A stretch of DNA of 35,663 bases from an uncultured Pelagibacteraceae bacterium (lineage in GTDB: Bacteria > Pseudomonadota > Alphaproteobacteria > Pelagibacterales > Pelagibacteraceae), in NCBI GenBank assembly GCA_902590115.1, contig CACIVM010000006.1:1-35663 (forward strand), given 5' to 3'. Positions 14,948 to 24,697 of the stretch are shown here, one piece after another; the first letter of the stretch is position 1; every line of letters starts with the position of its first letter. Position numbers and translations under genes: made by a program. The notes beneath the pieces are model-generated. The model did no database searches, was not told where the DNA came from, and saw nothing but the letters and a program-made list of their open reading frames with translations.

Positions 14948-16085
14948 AACTAAGAACTGTGGAAACAACTTCACATGCAATCGCTTTTTCTTTACCTATA
15001 ATTCCTAATTTTTCAGTGGATTTACCTTTTATATTAATCTGATTATTATTTATGTTACAAATTTTACAGATCAATTTTTCAATTTTTTTTTGATATTTTT
15101 TAATTTTTGGTGTTTGAGTTATAATATTTACATCTATGTTATTTATAAAATATCCTAAATTGTTTAATTTTATAATAACTTCATTTAAAAGCTTTGTAGA
15201 TCTTATATCTTTAAATTTTTTGTTTTTATCTGGGAATAGTCTTCCAATATCACCTAATTTTGTAGCTCCAAGTAAGGAGTCTATAATCGCATGTAAGACT
15301 GGGTCGCCATCGGAATGACCTAGAGTTCCTATTTTTGAATTAATTTTAATTCCACCTAAATAAAGTTTTCTTTTCGGTACCAATCTATGAATATCAAATC
15401 CTATTCCAGTTCTCATTTTCGATTTTAAAATTTGTTTTAAATTATCAAAATCTTGCTTAACTGTAATTTTGAAATTATTTTTTTCTCCACTTACAAACTT
15501 TACTCCATTTAAATCTAAAAATAATGATAAATCATCGTCTTTGTATTTATTTTTCCTGTTTTTGTGCAACCCATAAATTTCATGCAATTTAAAACATTGC
15601 GGTGTTTGAGTTAAAAAAAATTCGTTTCTATTTTTTCCAACTATGTATTCATTTAAACTTGAGTCATATTTTTGTTTAATTGCATCTTGAACTTCAATTA
15701 TTGGAATAACCGCCTTAGCATTTTTCATATTTTTTATTATTAATTTTAGTAGTTTTATTGAAAAATTTGGCCTTGCCGCATCATGAATAAGAACATTTTT
15801 AATTTTTTTTGACTTAACAAGTTTTTTCAACGCTATTTGTGTTGACTCTTGCCTGGATTTACCACCCTGTATTTTATCAATATTTTTTAGTTTTAAATTC
15901 ATAAGTTTTTTTTTATCTTTTTTGTTGAATACAATAAGGATTTTTTTAATTTCTTTTAAATTGTTAGCCTTATTTACTATGATCTCAATTAATGATTTTC
16001 CGCCAATTTTTTGGTAAGGTTTAGACCTATTTGAACTAAACCTATGACTTATGCCTCCAGCTAAAATAATAAAACAAAAACTCAT
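14940..16085 (-). CDS. ispDF: Bifunctional IspD/IspF, MEP isoprenoid pathway
   Basis: This 381-residue fusion is typical of alphaproteobacteria. Residues 1 to about 220 are IspD, which makes CDP-methylerythritol: AGGISHRFSSNRSKPYQKIG contains the CTP-binding loop, and HDAARPNFS is conserved. Residues from about 224 are IspF, which forms 2-C-methyl-D-erythritol 2,4-cyclodiphosphate. It begins MRTGIGFDIHRL with the metal-binding Asp-x-His, followed by LGHSDGDPVLHAIIDSLLGA and LFPD. Both domains look intact. It is first in the operon with pgpA and pncC and diverges from ntrY across 48 nt. Confidence 0.97.
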   Translation of the reverse strand: MSFCFIILAGGISHRFSSNRSKPYQKIGGKSLIEIIVNKANNLKEIKKILIVFNKKDKKKLMNLKLKNIDKIQGGKSRQESTQIALKKLVKSKKIKNVLIHDAARPNFSIKLLKLIIKNMKNAKAVIPIIEVQDAIKQKYDSSLNEYIVGKNRNEFFLTQTPQCFKLHEIYGLHKNRKNKYKDDDLSLFLDLNGVKFVSGEKNNFKITVKQDFDNLKQILKSKMRTGIGFDIHRLVPKRKLYLGGIKINSKIGTLGHSDGDPVLHAIIDSLLGATKLGDIGRLFPDKNKKFKDIRSTKLLNEVIIKLNNLGYFINNIDVNIITQTPKIKKYQKKIEKLICKICNINNNQINIKGKSTEKLGIIGKEKAIACEVVSTVLSYD

Positions 16086-16133
16086 TGTATTAACTTATAT
16101 AATATTTATATAAATATTTAACGAATAAATAGA
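16086..16133. promoter_or_regulatory. Divergent promoter region between ispDF and ntrY
   Basis: This 48-nt A/T-rich spacer separates two divergent operons. It contains TATAAT at 16098-16103, about 31 nt before the ntrY ATG, a workable -10 position. No convincing -35 is seen and the surrounding TATA-rich sequence could match by chance. Promoter presence is inferred from the divergent layout; the exact element is uncertain. Confidence 0.35.
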
Positions 16134-17912
16134 ATGTTTAAATTCATAAAAAACTTTAATTGGATAATTTTATCATCATTTTTGTGTATAATTTTGGGAA
16201 TTTTAACCTTTTTGACTTTTATAAACGAAGGTCCCGTTGAGCTAACAGATAAAAATTTACAAATATTATTAATTGTCGACATTCTTTTACTAGTTTCCTT
16301 TTTCTATTTAATATTTAAAAACTTCTATAGACTTTATAAAACTGGTAAAAGGAATAAAACCGGCTCACAAACGAATCTAAAATATATATCATTATTTTCT
16401 TTGTTTACATTTATCCCTTCTCTTCTAGTTGCAATTTTTTCACTTTTTATTTTTAACTTTGGGATTCAAAATTATTTTGACGATCAAATAACAAAAGCAG
16501 TCAATAATTCATACGATGTTGCAAAAAACTATCTTGACGAAAATAAAGAAAATGTAAAATCTGACGCAATTTTAATGGGAGCAGGTCTGAACAGGGCTTC
16601 AGTTCTTTTTTATTCTAACCCTAACAGATTTAATGCAATTATAAGAGCTGAAAAATTATTAAGAAGAGTTGATGAGGTTTATTTAATTGATAGCGCTGGT
16701 AACATTTTATTTAATGATTCTGGTGAAAGTGAAAAAGAATTAACGATTCCACTAGAAGAAAATTTTAATCAAGCGATAGAGGGTGATGTGGTTTTCTTGA
16801 CTAATAATTTAGACAATAAAGCATCTGCAATGATAAAACTTAATAACTTAGTTGATACTTATTTATATATTTCAAGAAATGTAGATGAAAAAATTCTACA
16901 ATATCTTAAAGAAACCGAGCAAGCTGTTAGTTTTTATTATTCAATAGAAAATAGTCAAACTGGAATTAAAATTACTTTTGCAATTATTTACATAATAGTT
17001 GTCACTTTATTACTTTTCCTATCAACAGCATTAGCAATAACTTTTGCCACTAGATTAACTAAACCAATAATTAATTTAATTGAAGCTTCCTCAAACATAA
17101 GTAAAGGAGCTTTGGACACAAAAGTTCCTAGTATTGAAAGTGATGATGAATTTAAAACTCTTAACGATAACTTTAATATAATGATTGAAAGGCTTAAAAA
17201 ACAACAAGATAAATTATTAACAACCGAAAGGCATGAGGCTTGGGAGACAGTTGCTAGAAAACTAGCACATGAAATAAAAAACCCACTCACGCCTATTCAA
17301 CTTTCACTTGACCGTCTAAAAGAAAAATACTCAAATAGACTAAACGGTGAAAAAAAGGAATTTCAAAATTATCTTTTTACAATCAATAGACAGATTAAAG
17401 ATATCGAAGAGTTGGTAAACGAGTTCTCTAATTTTGCTAGAATGCCTAGACCTATTCTGAAAAAAGTTGAATTATCTCAAATTTTAAAAAGATCAATAAG
17501 TTTGTTAAATTTGTCATCAAAACATAAACTTAATTTAGTAAAAAAAAATAAAAAATTCATAATCCTAGGAGATGAGGAACAACTTAATAGAGTATTTTTA
17601 AATTTAATTAAAAATGCGGTAGACTCTCTCGATGAAAAATCAAAAAAAAGTAAGGATTTTAAAGGTAAAATTGACATAGAAATAAGTGATAATAATGACT
17701 ATATAGTTATTACTCTTATGGATAATGGAACTGGTGTTTTAGATACTAAAAAAGCAATGACCCCATATTACACAACAAAAACGAAAGGTACTGGATTAGG
17801 TCTTCCTATAGTATTAAAAATTATTAGTGACCACTCAGGCGAATTTTTATTAAAAAATAATTCAAGAAATAATGGAGTTAAAATAAAAATAACATTACCA
17901 AAAACTATATGA
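16134..17912 (+). CDS. ntrY: NtrY-family membrane sensor histidine kinase
   Basis: This 592-residue sensor kinase pairs with NtrX. Three membrane helices lie in the first ~110 residues (about 9-30, 44-64, 86-110), then an extracytoplasmic region, a fourth helix at about 279-302 and a HAMP domain to about 355. The dimerisation/phosphoacceptor box HEIKNPLTPIQLS carries His379. The ATPase domain shows NLIKNAVDSL (N box), DNGTGV and GTGLGLPIV. Many NtrY proteins are longer and have a PAS domain between HAMP and the His box; there is no room for one here. It overlaps ntrX by 4 nt. NtrYX controls nitrogen, redox or envelope responses in other alphaproteobacteria; the signal here is unknown. Confidence 0.92.
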   Translation: MFKFIKNFNWIILSSFLCIILGILTFLTFINEGPVELTDKNLQILLIVDILLLVSFFYLIFKNFYRLYKTGKRNKTGSQTNLKYISLFSLFTFIPSLLVAIFSLFIFNFGIQNYFDDQITKAVNNSYDVAKNYLDENKENVKSDAILMGAGLNRASVLFYSNPNRFNAIIRAEKLLRRVDEVYLIDSAGNILFNDSGESEKELTIPLEENFNQAIEGDVVFLTNNLDNKASAMIKLNNLVDTYLYISRNVDEKILQYLKETEQAVSFYYSIENSQTGIKITFAIIYIIVVTLLLFLSTALAITFATRLTKPIINLIEASSNISKGALDTKVPSIESDDEFKTLNDNFNIMIERLKKQQDKLLTTERHEAWETVARKLAHEIKNPLTPIQLSLDRLKEKYSNRLNGEKKEFQNYLFTINRQIKDIEELVNEFSNFARMPRPILKKVELSQILKRSISLLNLSSKHKLNLVKKNKKFIILGDEEQLNRVFLNLIKNAVDSLDEKSKKSKDFKGKIDIEISDNNDYIVITLMDNGTGVLDTKKAMTPYYTTKTKGTGLGLPIVLKIISDHSGEFLLKNNSRNNGVKIKITLPKTI

Positions 17913-19282
17913 ATAATGAAATTTTAGTTATAGATGATAATTCAGATATACGGTTTTTAATTTGTAATATTTTAGAGGAAAAAAAGTTTAATGTTAGATC
18001 TGCAGCAAATTACGATCAGGCTGTAAGTGAAATTGAAAAAAAATTACCAGATTTAGCAATTATAGATATCAAATTAGACAAGACAGATAAAGACGGTATT
18101 GATTTACTAAAAACAATTATCAAAAAAGATAAATCTATACCAGTAATAATGATTTCAGGTCACGCAACTGTACCAACGGCTGTTGAGGCAATTAGACTTG
18201 GAGCTTATGAGTTCATTGAGAAAGGAGCATCATTTTCAGCTGATAAATTGTTGAATTATGTAAACAGAGCCTTGGAAACAACCACTTTGAAGAGAGAAAA
18301 AGACGTAATTGAAAATAAACTTTTTCATTCATTTGAGTTAGTAGGAAATAGCAATAATATTTCTAAGATAAAAAAAACAATCGAAAAGTTATCCGGAACA
18401 GAGAGTAGAGTTTTAATATACGGTCCCACTGGTTCAGGAAAAGAGTTAGTAGCCAGAAAAATACATAAAAATTCGTCAAGAGGCAAACAACCGTTTGTCG
18501 TATTAAATGCTGCTTTATTAAACGAAAACCACTACGAGAAAGAATTATTTGGTCAAGAATTTGAAGACGGGAATATAGCATTTGGCGCATTGGAGCGTTC
18601 AAACAAGGGAACTTTATTAATTGACGAAGTCTCGGAAATTCCTCTGGAAACCCAAGCAAATGTTTTAAGAGTTTTAATAGATCAAAAATTTAAACGTATT
18701 AATGGAAAAAAAGATGTTAATGTAAATATAAGAATAATATCATCAACCTCAAAAAATCTTTCTGAACTGATCTCTATGGGAAAATTTAGAGAAGATTTGT
18801 ACCATAGATTAAATGTTGTACCTATAGAGCTAGCCCCACTTAATGCAAGAACAGAAGATATCCCACTATTGATAAATTATTTTAAAAAGAAAGTTTCAGA
18901 AATTAATGGAGTACCAGAGGTAGATATAGATACTAATAATAGTCAGCTTTATACTTATAGTTGGCCGGGAAACGTTAGAGAGTTAAGGAACTTAATAGAG
19001 AGAATTAGTATAATTTCAGCTAATGAAAATAAAGAACTTACTAGCAAAACACTTAATGATATATTATCTAATTCTAGTAACTTAATAAGTCAAAATAATT
19101 TAAATCTAAAAACATTTAATGCACCTCTTAAAGAAGCAAGAGAACAGTTTGAGAAAGAGTACCTTATAAATCAATTAAAGATGAACCACGGTAATATATC
19201 TAAAACTGCAGATTATATTGGCATGGAAAGATCAGCACTTCATAGAAAACTCAAATCTTTAGGAATTAAGGGATTAAACTAA
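17909..19282 (+). CDS. ntrX: NtrX-family response regulator lacking the GAFTGA sigma-54 loop
   Basis: This is a 457-residue receiver, AAA+ and Fis-type HTH regulator. The receiver has the acidic pair IDD at 8-10 and phospho-acceptor D53. The AAA+ domain has Walker A GPTGSGKE at 172-179, Walker B GTLLIDEV, and RNLIERISII near the end. The C-terminal helix-turn-helix is NISKTADYIGMERSALHRKL. Between ELFGQE and the GALERSNKGTLL segment, the GAFTGA motif that contacts sigma-54 is missing, as is usual for NtrX. It is therefore likely to act on sigma-70 promoters or as a repressor. trkA follows after 1 nt. Confidence 0.93.
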   Translation: MNNEILVIDDNSDIRFLICNILEEKKFNVRSAANYDQAVSEIEKKLPDLAIIDIKLDKTDKDGIDLLKTIIKKDKSIPVIMISGHATVPTAVEAIRLGAYEFIEKGASFSADKLLNYVNRALETTTLKREKDVIENKLFHSFELVGNSNNISKIKKTIEKLSGTESRVLIYGPTGSGKELVARKIHKNSSRGKQPFVVLNAALLNENHYEKELFGQEFEDGNIAFGALERSNKGTLLIDEVSEIPLETQANVLRVLIDQKFKRINGKKDVNVNIRIISSTSKNLSELISMGKFREDLYHRLNVVPIELAPLNARTEDIPLLINYFKKKVSEINGVPEVDIDTNNSQLYTYSWPGNVRELRNLIERISIISANENKELTSKTLNDILSNSSNLISQNNLNLKTFNAPLKEAREQFEKEYLINQLKMNHGNISKTADYIGMERSALHRKLKSLGIKGLN

Positions 19283-19283
19283 A

Positions 19284-20657
19284 ATGAATATAATAATTTG
19301 CGGTGCCGGCAAGGTCGGTTTGTCAATTAGTAAACAACTTTCAGCTCAAGGCCAATCTGTTACAGTTATTGATGACGCCCCCGAAAATATTAAAAAGATT
19401 AACGAAACACAAGATGCTAAAGGAATTGTTGGTAGAGCGACTTTACCCTCAGTTCTAGAAAATGCAGGTGCTGAAAATGCTGACATGATAATTGCAGTTA
19501 CTCGAAATGATGAGACAAATATGGTTGTATGTCAATTAGCAAGTTCACTTTTTAATATTCAAAAAAAAATAGCCAGAATACGAACTAGGGATTTTTTAGA
19601 AGGTAAATGGAACAAACTTTACAATAAATCCAATATACCTATAGATGTGATTATATCTCCTGAACTTGAGGTAGCAAAATCTTTATTTAGAAGATTAGAG
19701 GCTCCGGGCGCTCTTGATAATGTACCATTTGCTTCTGATAAAATTAAAATGCTAGAGATAGCAGTTGAAAAAAATTGTCCAATTATAAATATCCCACTCA
19801 AAAACTTAACAGAAAAATATCCAAAGTTCAAAGCAAACATACTTGGAGCTGTTAGAAAAGAAAAATTTATTTTTTTCAAAAAAAACGATAAAATTTTAGA
19901 AGGGGATAATGTTTATTTAGTAGTTAGCAGTGATCAATTAAAAGAAATATTAAAAGCTTTTGGTCATGATGAAAAGATATCTAAAAAAATTCTTGTTATT
20001 GGTGGAGGAAATATAGGGTTCAACTTAGCAAAATTATTAGAAACAAATCTTGAGGGTGTAAGAGTAAAAATAATAGAAAAAAATAAATCTCGAGCAGAAG
20101 AGATTGCTAATGATCTTTCATCGTCAATAGTTATAAATGGAGACGCTTTAGATGAAGATATTTTAAAAGAAGCTAATTTAGAAGAAACTGAAACTGTTTT
20201 AGCTTTAACAAATGACGATGAAAACAACATAATGGCATGTGTATTAGCTGAAAAAACAGGACAGAATAAAAGAACAATAGCTATCGTTAACAAGTCCAAT
20301 TATAATCTTTTACAAAGCTCTTTAAATATCGATGATCTTGTTGATCCAAGGATGACGACTGTATCTAGAATTATGGAGCATGTTCACAAAGGATCTATCG
20401 GGACTGTTTACTCCATATTAGATGGAAAGTACGAATTCATTGAGGCCAAGATTGCTGAAAAGTCTGATCTTCATAATAAAAAGATTAAAGAAGCTAATTT
20501 TCCAGAATTTTTAAGAATAGGTGCAATTTTAAGAAAAGATAAAGTGTTTATTCCAAGATCTGATTTTACTTTTGAAAAAGACGACTTGGTTGTTTTTCTT
20601 GCCAAAAGAGAACAATTAAAAGAGGTTGAAGATATTTTTAGTGTAAGTTCAATTTAA
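19284..20657 (+). CDS. trkA: Trk potassium uptake regulatory subunit TrkA
   Basis: This 457-residue cytoplasmic RCK protein gates the TrkH channel in response to nucleotides. It is the full-length double form. The first Rossmann loop is CGAGKVGLSISKQL at residues about 4-17, and the second is VIGGGNIGFNLAKLLE near residue 235. Each is followed by an RCK-C ligand-binding region (the second near LHNKKIKEANFPEFL). Placement directly after ntrX (1 nt) is common in alphaproteobacteria. trkH starts 6 nt downstream, so both transport subunits are made together. Confidence 0.95.
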   Translation: MNIIICGAGKVGLSISKQLSAQGQSVTVIDDAPENIKKINETQDAKGIVGRATLPSVLENAGAENADMIIAVTRNDETNMVVCQLASSLFNIQKKIARIRTRDFLEGKWNKLYNKSNIPIDVIISPELEVAKSLFRRLEAPGALDNVPFASDKIKMLEIAVEKNCPIINIPLKNLTEKYPKFKANILGAVRKEKFIFFKKNDKILEGDNVYLVVSSDQLKEILKAFGHDEKISKKILVIGGGNIGFNLAKLLETNLEGVRVKIIEKNKSRAEEIANDLSSSIVINGDALDEDILKEANLEETETVLALTNDDENNIMACVLAEKTGQNKRTIAIVNKSNYNLLQSSLNIDDLVDPRMTTVSRIMEHVHKGSIGTVYSILDGKYEFIEAKIAEKSDLHNKKIKEANFPEFLRIGAILRKDKVFIPRSDFTFEKDDLVVFLAKREQLKEVEDIFSVSSI

Positions 20658-20663
20658 TTATAG

Positions 20664-22079
20664 ATGAAATTAAGATCTATCATTTATTATCAAAGTTTGT
20701 TTTGTTTCCCAATAAGTGTATTATCTTTTATTAATATTTTATATTCTTCCTATTTCGATTATTATCTTAATTTGAGTGCATATTTAGTCACTTTAATTCT
20801 TTCATTAACTGTTGGATTAATATTTTTAATATTTGGTAAAAAATCTGAGAAACGAATAAATTTTTATGAACAAATTCTTTTAATTTTATTAACGTACATT
20901 ATAATTTCAGGTTTAGTTTCTTTACCATATTATTTAAGCATTTATCAAATATCTTTTATCGACGCATTATTTGAATCATTCTCCGGATTAACATTAACTG
21001 GGTTTAGTATCTTTGATAATATAAAACAAATCGATCCAACTTTGATTTTATGGAGATCATCTTCTCAATGGATTGGAGGTCTATATTTTCTATTTTTTTT
21101 GATTTTAATTTTTTCTAATAAACAATTTATGTATAAGATGAACGACCTAACATTTAGTGGTGATGTAAACAATGTAGAGAGTAATATTAAAAATAGTTTA
21201 TTCAAAATCTTTATATGTTATTTTATTTTAAGTATAATTATTTTTTCAGTTTTGTTGATTTCAGATGTGAGATTGTTTAACTCACTTAATTTAACAATGA
21301 CTATTGTTTCAAATGGAGGTTTTTTACCGACAAATTCTTTAATACAAATAATATCAACCCCCGGTCAAGAATTGAATTTAATAATTTGTTTGATATTATC
21401 CTGCTTAAATATTTTTTTGATTTTCAACATCTTTTCTATAAAAAAAATTCTTTCGGAACACAGAGAAGATATATTTATTTTAGTTTTCATCTTATTTTTC
21501 TCATCATTATTATTGATATTTCTTAAAGAATACGAGATTAACAAAATAATAATTAGTGTTTTAAGCAGTGTATCAAATTCAGGTATCGCAATCATAAAAA
21601 TGCCAGAAAATATATCATTATTTTTTCTTCTACTATCTATTATAGGTGGATCATTAATATCTAATAGCGGGGGAATAAAATTAATGCGTATTTATATTTT
21701 ATTAAAAGCCTCTTCGGGTGAAATTTTAAAATTAGTTAGGCCAAATAATATTATTAATCAAAATATATTATTTTCTAATAAGAAAATCACTTCAGACTAT
21801 ATAAAGATTTCTTTTCTTATATTTATATCTTTTTTTATAAGTTTATTTATATTATCGGGAGTTTTAATTTTCGATGATCTTAACTTTGAAACAACTTTTA
21901 AAATATCCTTATTAACTTTAACAAACACTACAAACTCTGAGCTATATGGGGTAAATAACTTAAATTTCATAAATTTATTAACAAGCTCTAAGATAGCTTT
22001 AATTATATTTATGATAGTTGGAAAAATTGAGTTAATATCAATTTTTTTAATAATTAAAAGATTTTTTTTTAAAAATTAA
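20664..22079 (+). CDS. trkH: Trk potassium channel subunit TrkH
   Basis: This 471-residue polytopic membrane protein has the repeated membrane-loop-membrane units of TrkH/KtrB. The selectivity-loop regions are visible as LTLTGFSIFDN near residue 112, TIVSNGGFLPTN near 214, VSSVSNSGIAI near 302 and LTLTNTTNSELYG near 420, each with the expected Gly or its substitute in the filter. SQWIGGLYFLFF is a further hallmark. It imports K+ and forms the complex with the upstream trkA product. The last loop lacks a clear filter Gly (TNTTNSE), as some TrkH homologues do. gpsA starts 1 nt after its stop. Confidence 0.9.
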   Translation: MKLRSIIYYQSLFCFPISVLSFINILYSSYFDYYLNLSAYLVTLILSLTVGLIFLIFGKKSEKRINFYEQILLILLTYIIISGLVSLPYYLSIYQISFIDALFESFSGLTLTGFSIFDNIKQIDPTLILWRSSSQWIGGLYFLFFLILIFSNKQFMYKMNDLTFSGDVNNVESNIKNSLFKIFICYFILSIIIFSVLLISDVRLFNSLNLTMTIVSNGGFLPTNSLIQIISTPGQELNLIICLILSCLNIFLIFNIFSIKKILSEHREDIFILVFILFFSSLLLIFLKEYEINKIIISVLSSVSNSGIAIIKMPENISLFFLLLSIIGGSLISNSGGIKLMRIYILLKASSGEILKLVRPNNIINQNILFSNKKITSDYIKISFLIFISFFISLFILSGVLIFDDLNFETTFKISLLTLTNTTNSELYGVNNLNFINLLTSSKIALIIFMIVGKIELISIFLIIKRFFFKN

Positions 22080-22080
22080 A

Positions 22081-23127
22081 ATGTCTAAAATTGTAATAAT
22101 AGGTTGTGGTGCTATGGGGACAGCTTTTGCATATCCTTGTCTAGATAATAATCATGATATCAATATTGTTGGGACTCACCTTGAAAATGATTTTATTGAT
22201 AGAATTAAAAAAAATAAAAATTTACACCCAGGTTTAAATACTCAAATTCCAAGGCAAATAAAGATCTTTAAATTTGAAAAATTTGATGAAATCTTAAATT
22301 CTAAAGTAGATTTAGTGGTATTAGGAATAAGCTCAAAAGGAATAGAATGGGTTGCAGATCAACTAAGCAGACTTCACAAGGAGAAAAATCTGCCAAATTT
22401 ACTAATGCTAACTAAAGGTCTTAGCGTTTATAAAAACAACTATGAATTATTAGTTGATAAATTGGAGAGGTTACTTTTTGATAAAGGCATTTCAAACGTT
22501 AATATTTCAGCCGTAGGAGGACCTTGTTTAGCTGCTGGGTTAGCTAATAGAGTTCATAGCAGTGTAGTCATAGCAAACAAAAATCTAAGTGTAGCAAAAA
22601 AAATAGCTGACATGTTAAATACTAGTTATTATCATACTTCTTATTCTGATGATTTAAATGGTGTTGAGGTATCAGCTGCAATTAAAAATATTTTTTCTAT
22701 GGCTGTAGGTGCAGCTAAAGGCTTGTGTAGTAAAAATATTTCTGATGAAGTTAGAGAAAAAAACTATTTAAATACAGCCTCTGCACTAATAAAACAATCA
22801 ATTTTTGAAATGGAAATCTTTGTAGAGCATCTCAAAGGAAAAAAAGAAACTGTGAAAGGATTAGCTGGTTTGGGAGATCTTTATGTAAGCTCAGGTGGAG
22901 GAAGAAATGCAAAAATGGGAGCTTATATTGGAGAAGGTTTAACATTCACAGAAGCAAAAAAAACAAAAATGGAAAAAGTTACTGTTGAAGGAGCCGATTT
23001 AGCGAAAGAGATTGCCAAAAAAGTTAATGAGGATTTTGATGAAAAAAAATTACCTTTAATGCTAGGTATGATAAACGCTATTGTTGAAGATAAAAAACTT
23101 GAATTAAATTGGGAAGCATTTAGATGA
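22081..23127 (+). CDS. gpsA: NAD(P)-dependent glycerol-3-phosphate dehydrogenase (GpsA-like)
   Basis: This 348-residue soluble dehydrogenase interconverts glycerol 3-phosphate and dihydroxyacetone phosphate. The N-terminal dinucleotide loop is IGCGAMGTAFA. The catalytic Lys lies in EVSAAIKNIFSMAVGAAKG, and GLGDLYVSSGGGRNAKMGAYIGEG is the substrate-site block. It is somewhat longer and more divergent than typical biosynthetic GpsA. The ATGA overlap with glpK and the glycerol importer beyond suggest it may work in the oxidative direction here, since no glpD is in the window. That direction is inference; a housekeeping role in phospholipid backbone synthesis is equally possible. Confidence 0.88.
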   Translation: MSKIVIIGCGAMGTAFAYPCLDNNHDINIVGTHLENDFIDRIKKNKNLHPGLNTQIPRQIKIFKFEKFDEILNSKVDLVVLGISSKGIEWVADQLSRLHKEKNLPNLLMLTKGLSVYKNNYELLVDKLERLLFDKGISNVNISAVGGPCLAAGLANRVHSSVVIANKNLSVAKKIADMLNTSYYHTSYSDDLNGVEVSAAIKNIFSMAVGAAKGLCSKNISDEVREKNYLNTASALIKQSIFEMEIFVEHLKGKKETVKGLAGLGDLYVSSGGGRNAKMGAYIGEGLTFTEAKKTKMEKVTVEGADLAKEIAKKVNEDFDEKKLPLMLGMINAIVEDKKLELNWEAFR

Positions 23128-24605
23128 AAAAGTTTATAATTTCTATTGATGCAGGTACAACATCTAATAGATCAATTTTATTTGATTTGAATGGTAAGCC
23201 AATTTTTTCCTCACAAAAAGAATTTACACAGTACTTTCCAAAAAGTGGATGGGTTGAGCATAATCCGGATGAAATTTGGAAAACAACAATAAAAACTTTA
23301 AAAGAGGTAATACAAAAAGCTAGACGCTTAAAAGGTAAAATTTTAAGCATTGGAATCACCAACCAAAGAGAGACCACTGTTCTATGGGATAAAAAAAATG
23401 GAAAACCTGTTTACAAAGCTATTGTTTGGCAAGACAGAAGGACTGAAGAATTTTGTAAAAAGCTGAGAAAACAAAATAAGGATACGATGGTTTTTAATAA
23501 AACTGGCCTTTTGATAGACTCATATTTTTCTGGAACAAAAATTAAATGGATTTTAGACAATGTCCCTAAAGCACGGCAGTTAATGAATAAGAAACAATTG
23601 TTATTTGGAACAATTGATAGCTTTTTAATTTGGAGACTTACAAAGGGAACAGTTCATGCAACAGATGCAACAAACGCAAGTAGAACAATGATATATAATA
23701 TTTCCTCAAATAAATGGGATGATACAATATTGAGCCTTCTTAAAATTAAAAAACATATTCTACCAGAAGTGAAAGATTGTGCAGATAATTATGGTCAAAC
23801 CCATCCTTCAATAACCGGTAAACCAATTCCGATTAATGGAGTAGTAGGCGATCAACAATCAGCAACAATTGGCCAATGTTGTTTTGAACCTGGCTCATTA
23901 AAAAGCACATACGGAACTGGAGCTTTTGTATTATTAAATACCGGTTCTAAAAAAATTTACTCAAAAAATAGATTATTAACAACTATTGCTTACAGAATTA
24001 ATGGAAAGACAACATACGCAATGGAGGGGTCTATTTTTATAGCTGGTGCTGGTGTGCAATGGTTAAGAGATAGAATGAAATTTTTTAAGAAAGCACCTGA
24101 AACAGAAAAAATAGTCAAATCACTTCAAAACAATAATGATATTTATTTAGTTCCAGCATTCACTGGATTAGGAGCTCCGTATTGGGACGCTAATGCCAGA
24201 GGAGTTTTAAGCGGCATTACTAGAGATACAAGTCCTAAAGAAATAGTCAGAGCTACGATCGAAGCAGTAGCTTATCAAACTCACGATCTTTTTGAAGCAA
24301 TGAAACATGATGGGCTAAGACCAAAAATTGTAAAAGTTGATGGAGGAATGGTTATGAATAATTGGTTTTCACAATTTCTTTCAGATATCGTAAATGTTAA
24401 GGTTTTAAGACCTAAGGTTCAAGAAACTACCGCATTAGGAGCAGCATTCATGGCGGGCTTGCATATTGGAGTATACAAATCTTTAAAAGATATTTCAAAA
24501 AATTGGTTTTTAGATAAAAAATTTAGTCCCCGGATGTCTAACAGTAAAAGAAAAAAGTTGATTAACGGATGGTCTACAGCTATCAAAAGAACTTTGATAA
24601 ATTAA
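23124..24605 (+). CDS. glpK: Glycerol kinase
   Basis: This 493-residue FGGY-family kinase phosphorylates glycerol to sn-glycerol 3-phosphate, trapping it in the cell. It begins with the phosphate loop SIDAGTTSNRSILFD. GITNQRETTVLWD, WQDRRT, GVVGDQQSATIGQ, STYGTGAF, EGSIFIAGAGVQWLRD and PAFTGLGAPYWD are all diagnostic, and VDGGMVMNNWFSQF marks the C-terminal ATPase lobe. Length is normal. It overlaps gpsA by 4 nt and is followed, after a 96-nt spacer, by the glycerol ABC importer genes. Confidence 0.97.
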   Translation: MKKFIISIDAGTTSNRSILFDLNGKPIFSSQKEFTQYFPKSGWVEHNPDEIWKTTIKTLKEVIQKARRLKGKILSIGITNQRETTVLWDKKNGKPVYKAIVWQDRRTEEFCKKLRKQNKDTMVFNKTGLLIDSYFSGTKIKWILDNVPKARQLMNKKQLLFGTIDSFLIWRLTKGTVHATDATNASRTMIYNISSNKWDDTILSLLKIKKHILPEVKDCADNYGQTHPSITGKPIPINGVVGDQQSATIGQCCFEPGSLKSTYGTGAFVLLNTGSKKIYSKNRLLTTIAYRINGKTTYAMEGSIFIAGAGVQWLRDRMKFFKKAPETEKIVKSLQNNNDIYLVPAFTGLGAPYWDANARGVLSGITRDTSPKEIVRATIEAVAYQTHDLFEAMKHDGLRPKIVKVDGGMVMNNWFSQFLSDIVNVKVLRPKVQETTALGAAFMAGLHIGVYKSLKDISKNWFLDKKFSPRMSNSKRKKLINGWSTAIKRTLIN

Positions 24606-24691
24606 TTCAATTTAAAGTTGTAAATTTTTTAATTTATATTCTGTACAATCATATTTTTTTTTGCTTCAATATAGTTATCTTAAACAACAAT

Positions 24692-24697
24692 GGGGGA
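24692..24697 (+). promoter_or_regulatory. Strong Shine-Dalgarno setting the start of the substrate-binding protein
   Basis: GGGGGA at 24692-24697 lies 4 nt before ATG 24702. It is among the strongest ribosome-binding sites in the window. It marks 24702 as the start rather than the in-frame ATG at 24690, whose own bases would overlap this site. The 84-nt spacer upstream (24606-24689) is A/T-rich with TATAGT at 24670-24675 as a possible -10, but no good -35 is seen. Confidence 0.7.

Noticed and set aside
14948-14980. Longer PgpA start inside ispDF
   Set aside because: The 11 added residues are encoded in ispDF sequence and are not family-like; ATG 14947 matches usual PgpA.
18541-18615. Damage or deletion in ntrX explaining the missing GAFTGA
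   Set aside because: Flanking motifs and frame are intact, and loss of this loop is usual in the NtrX family.
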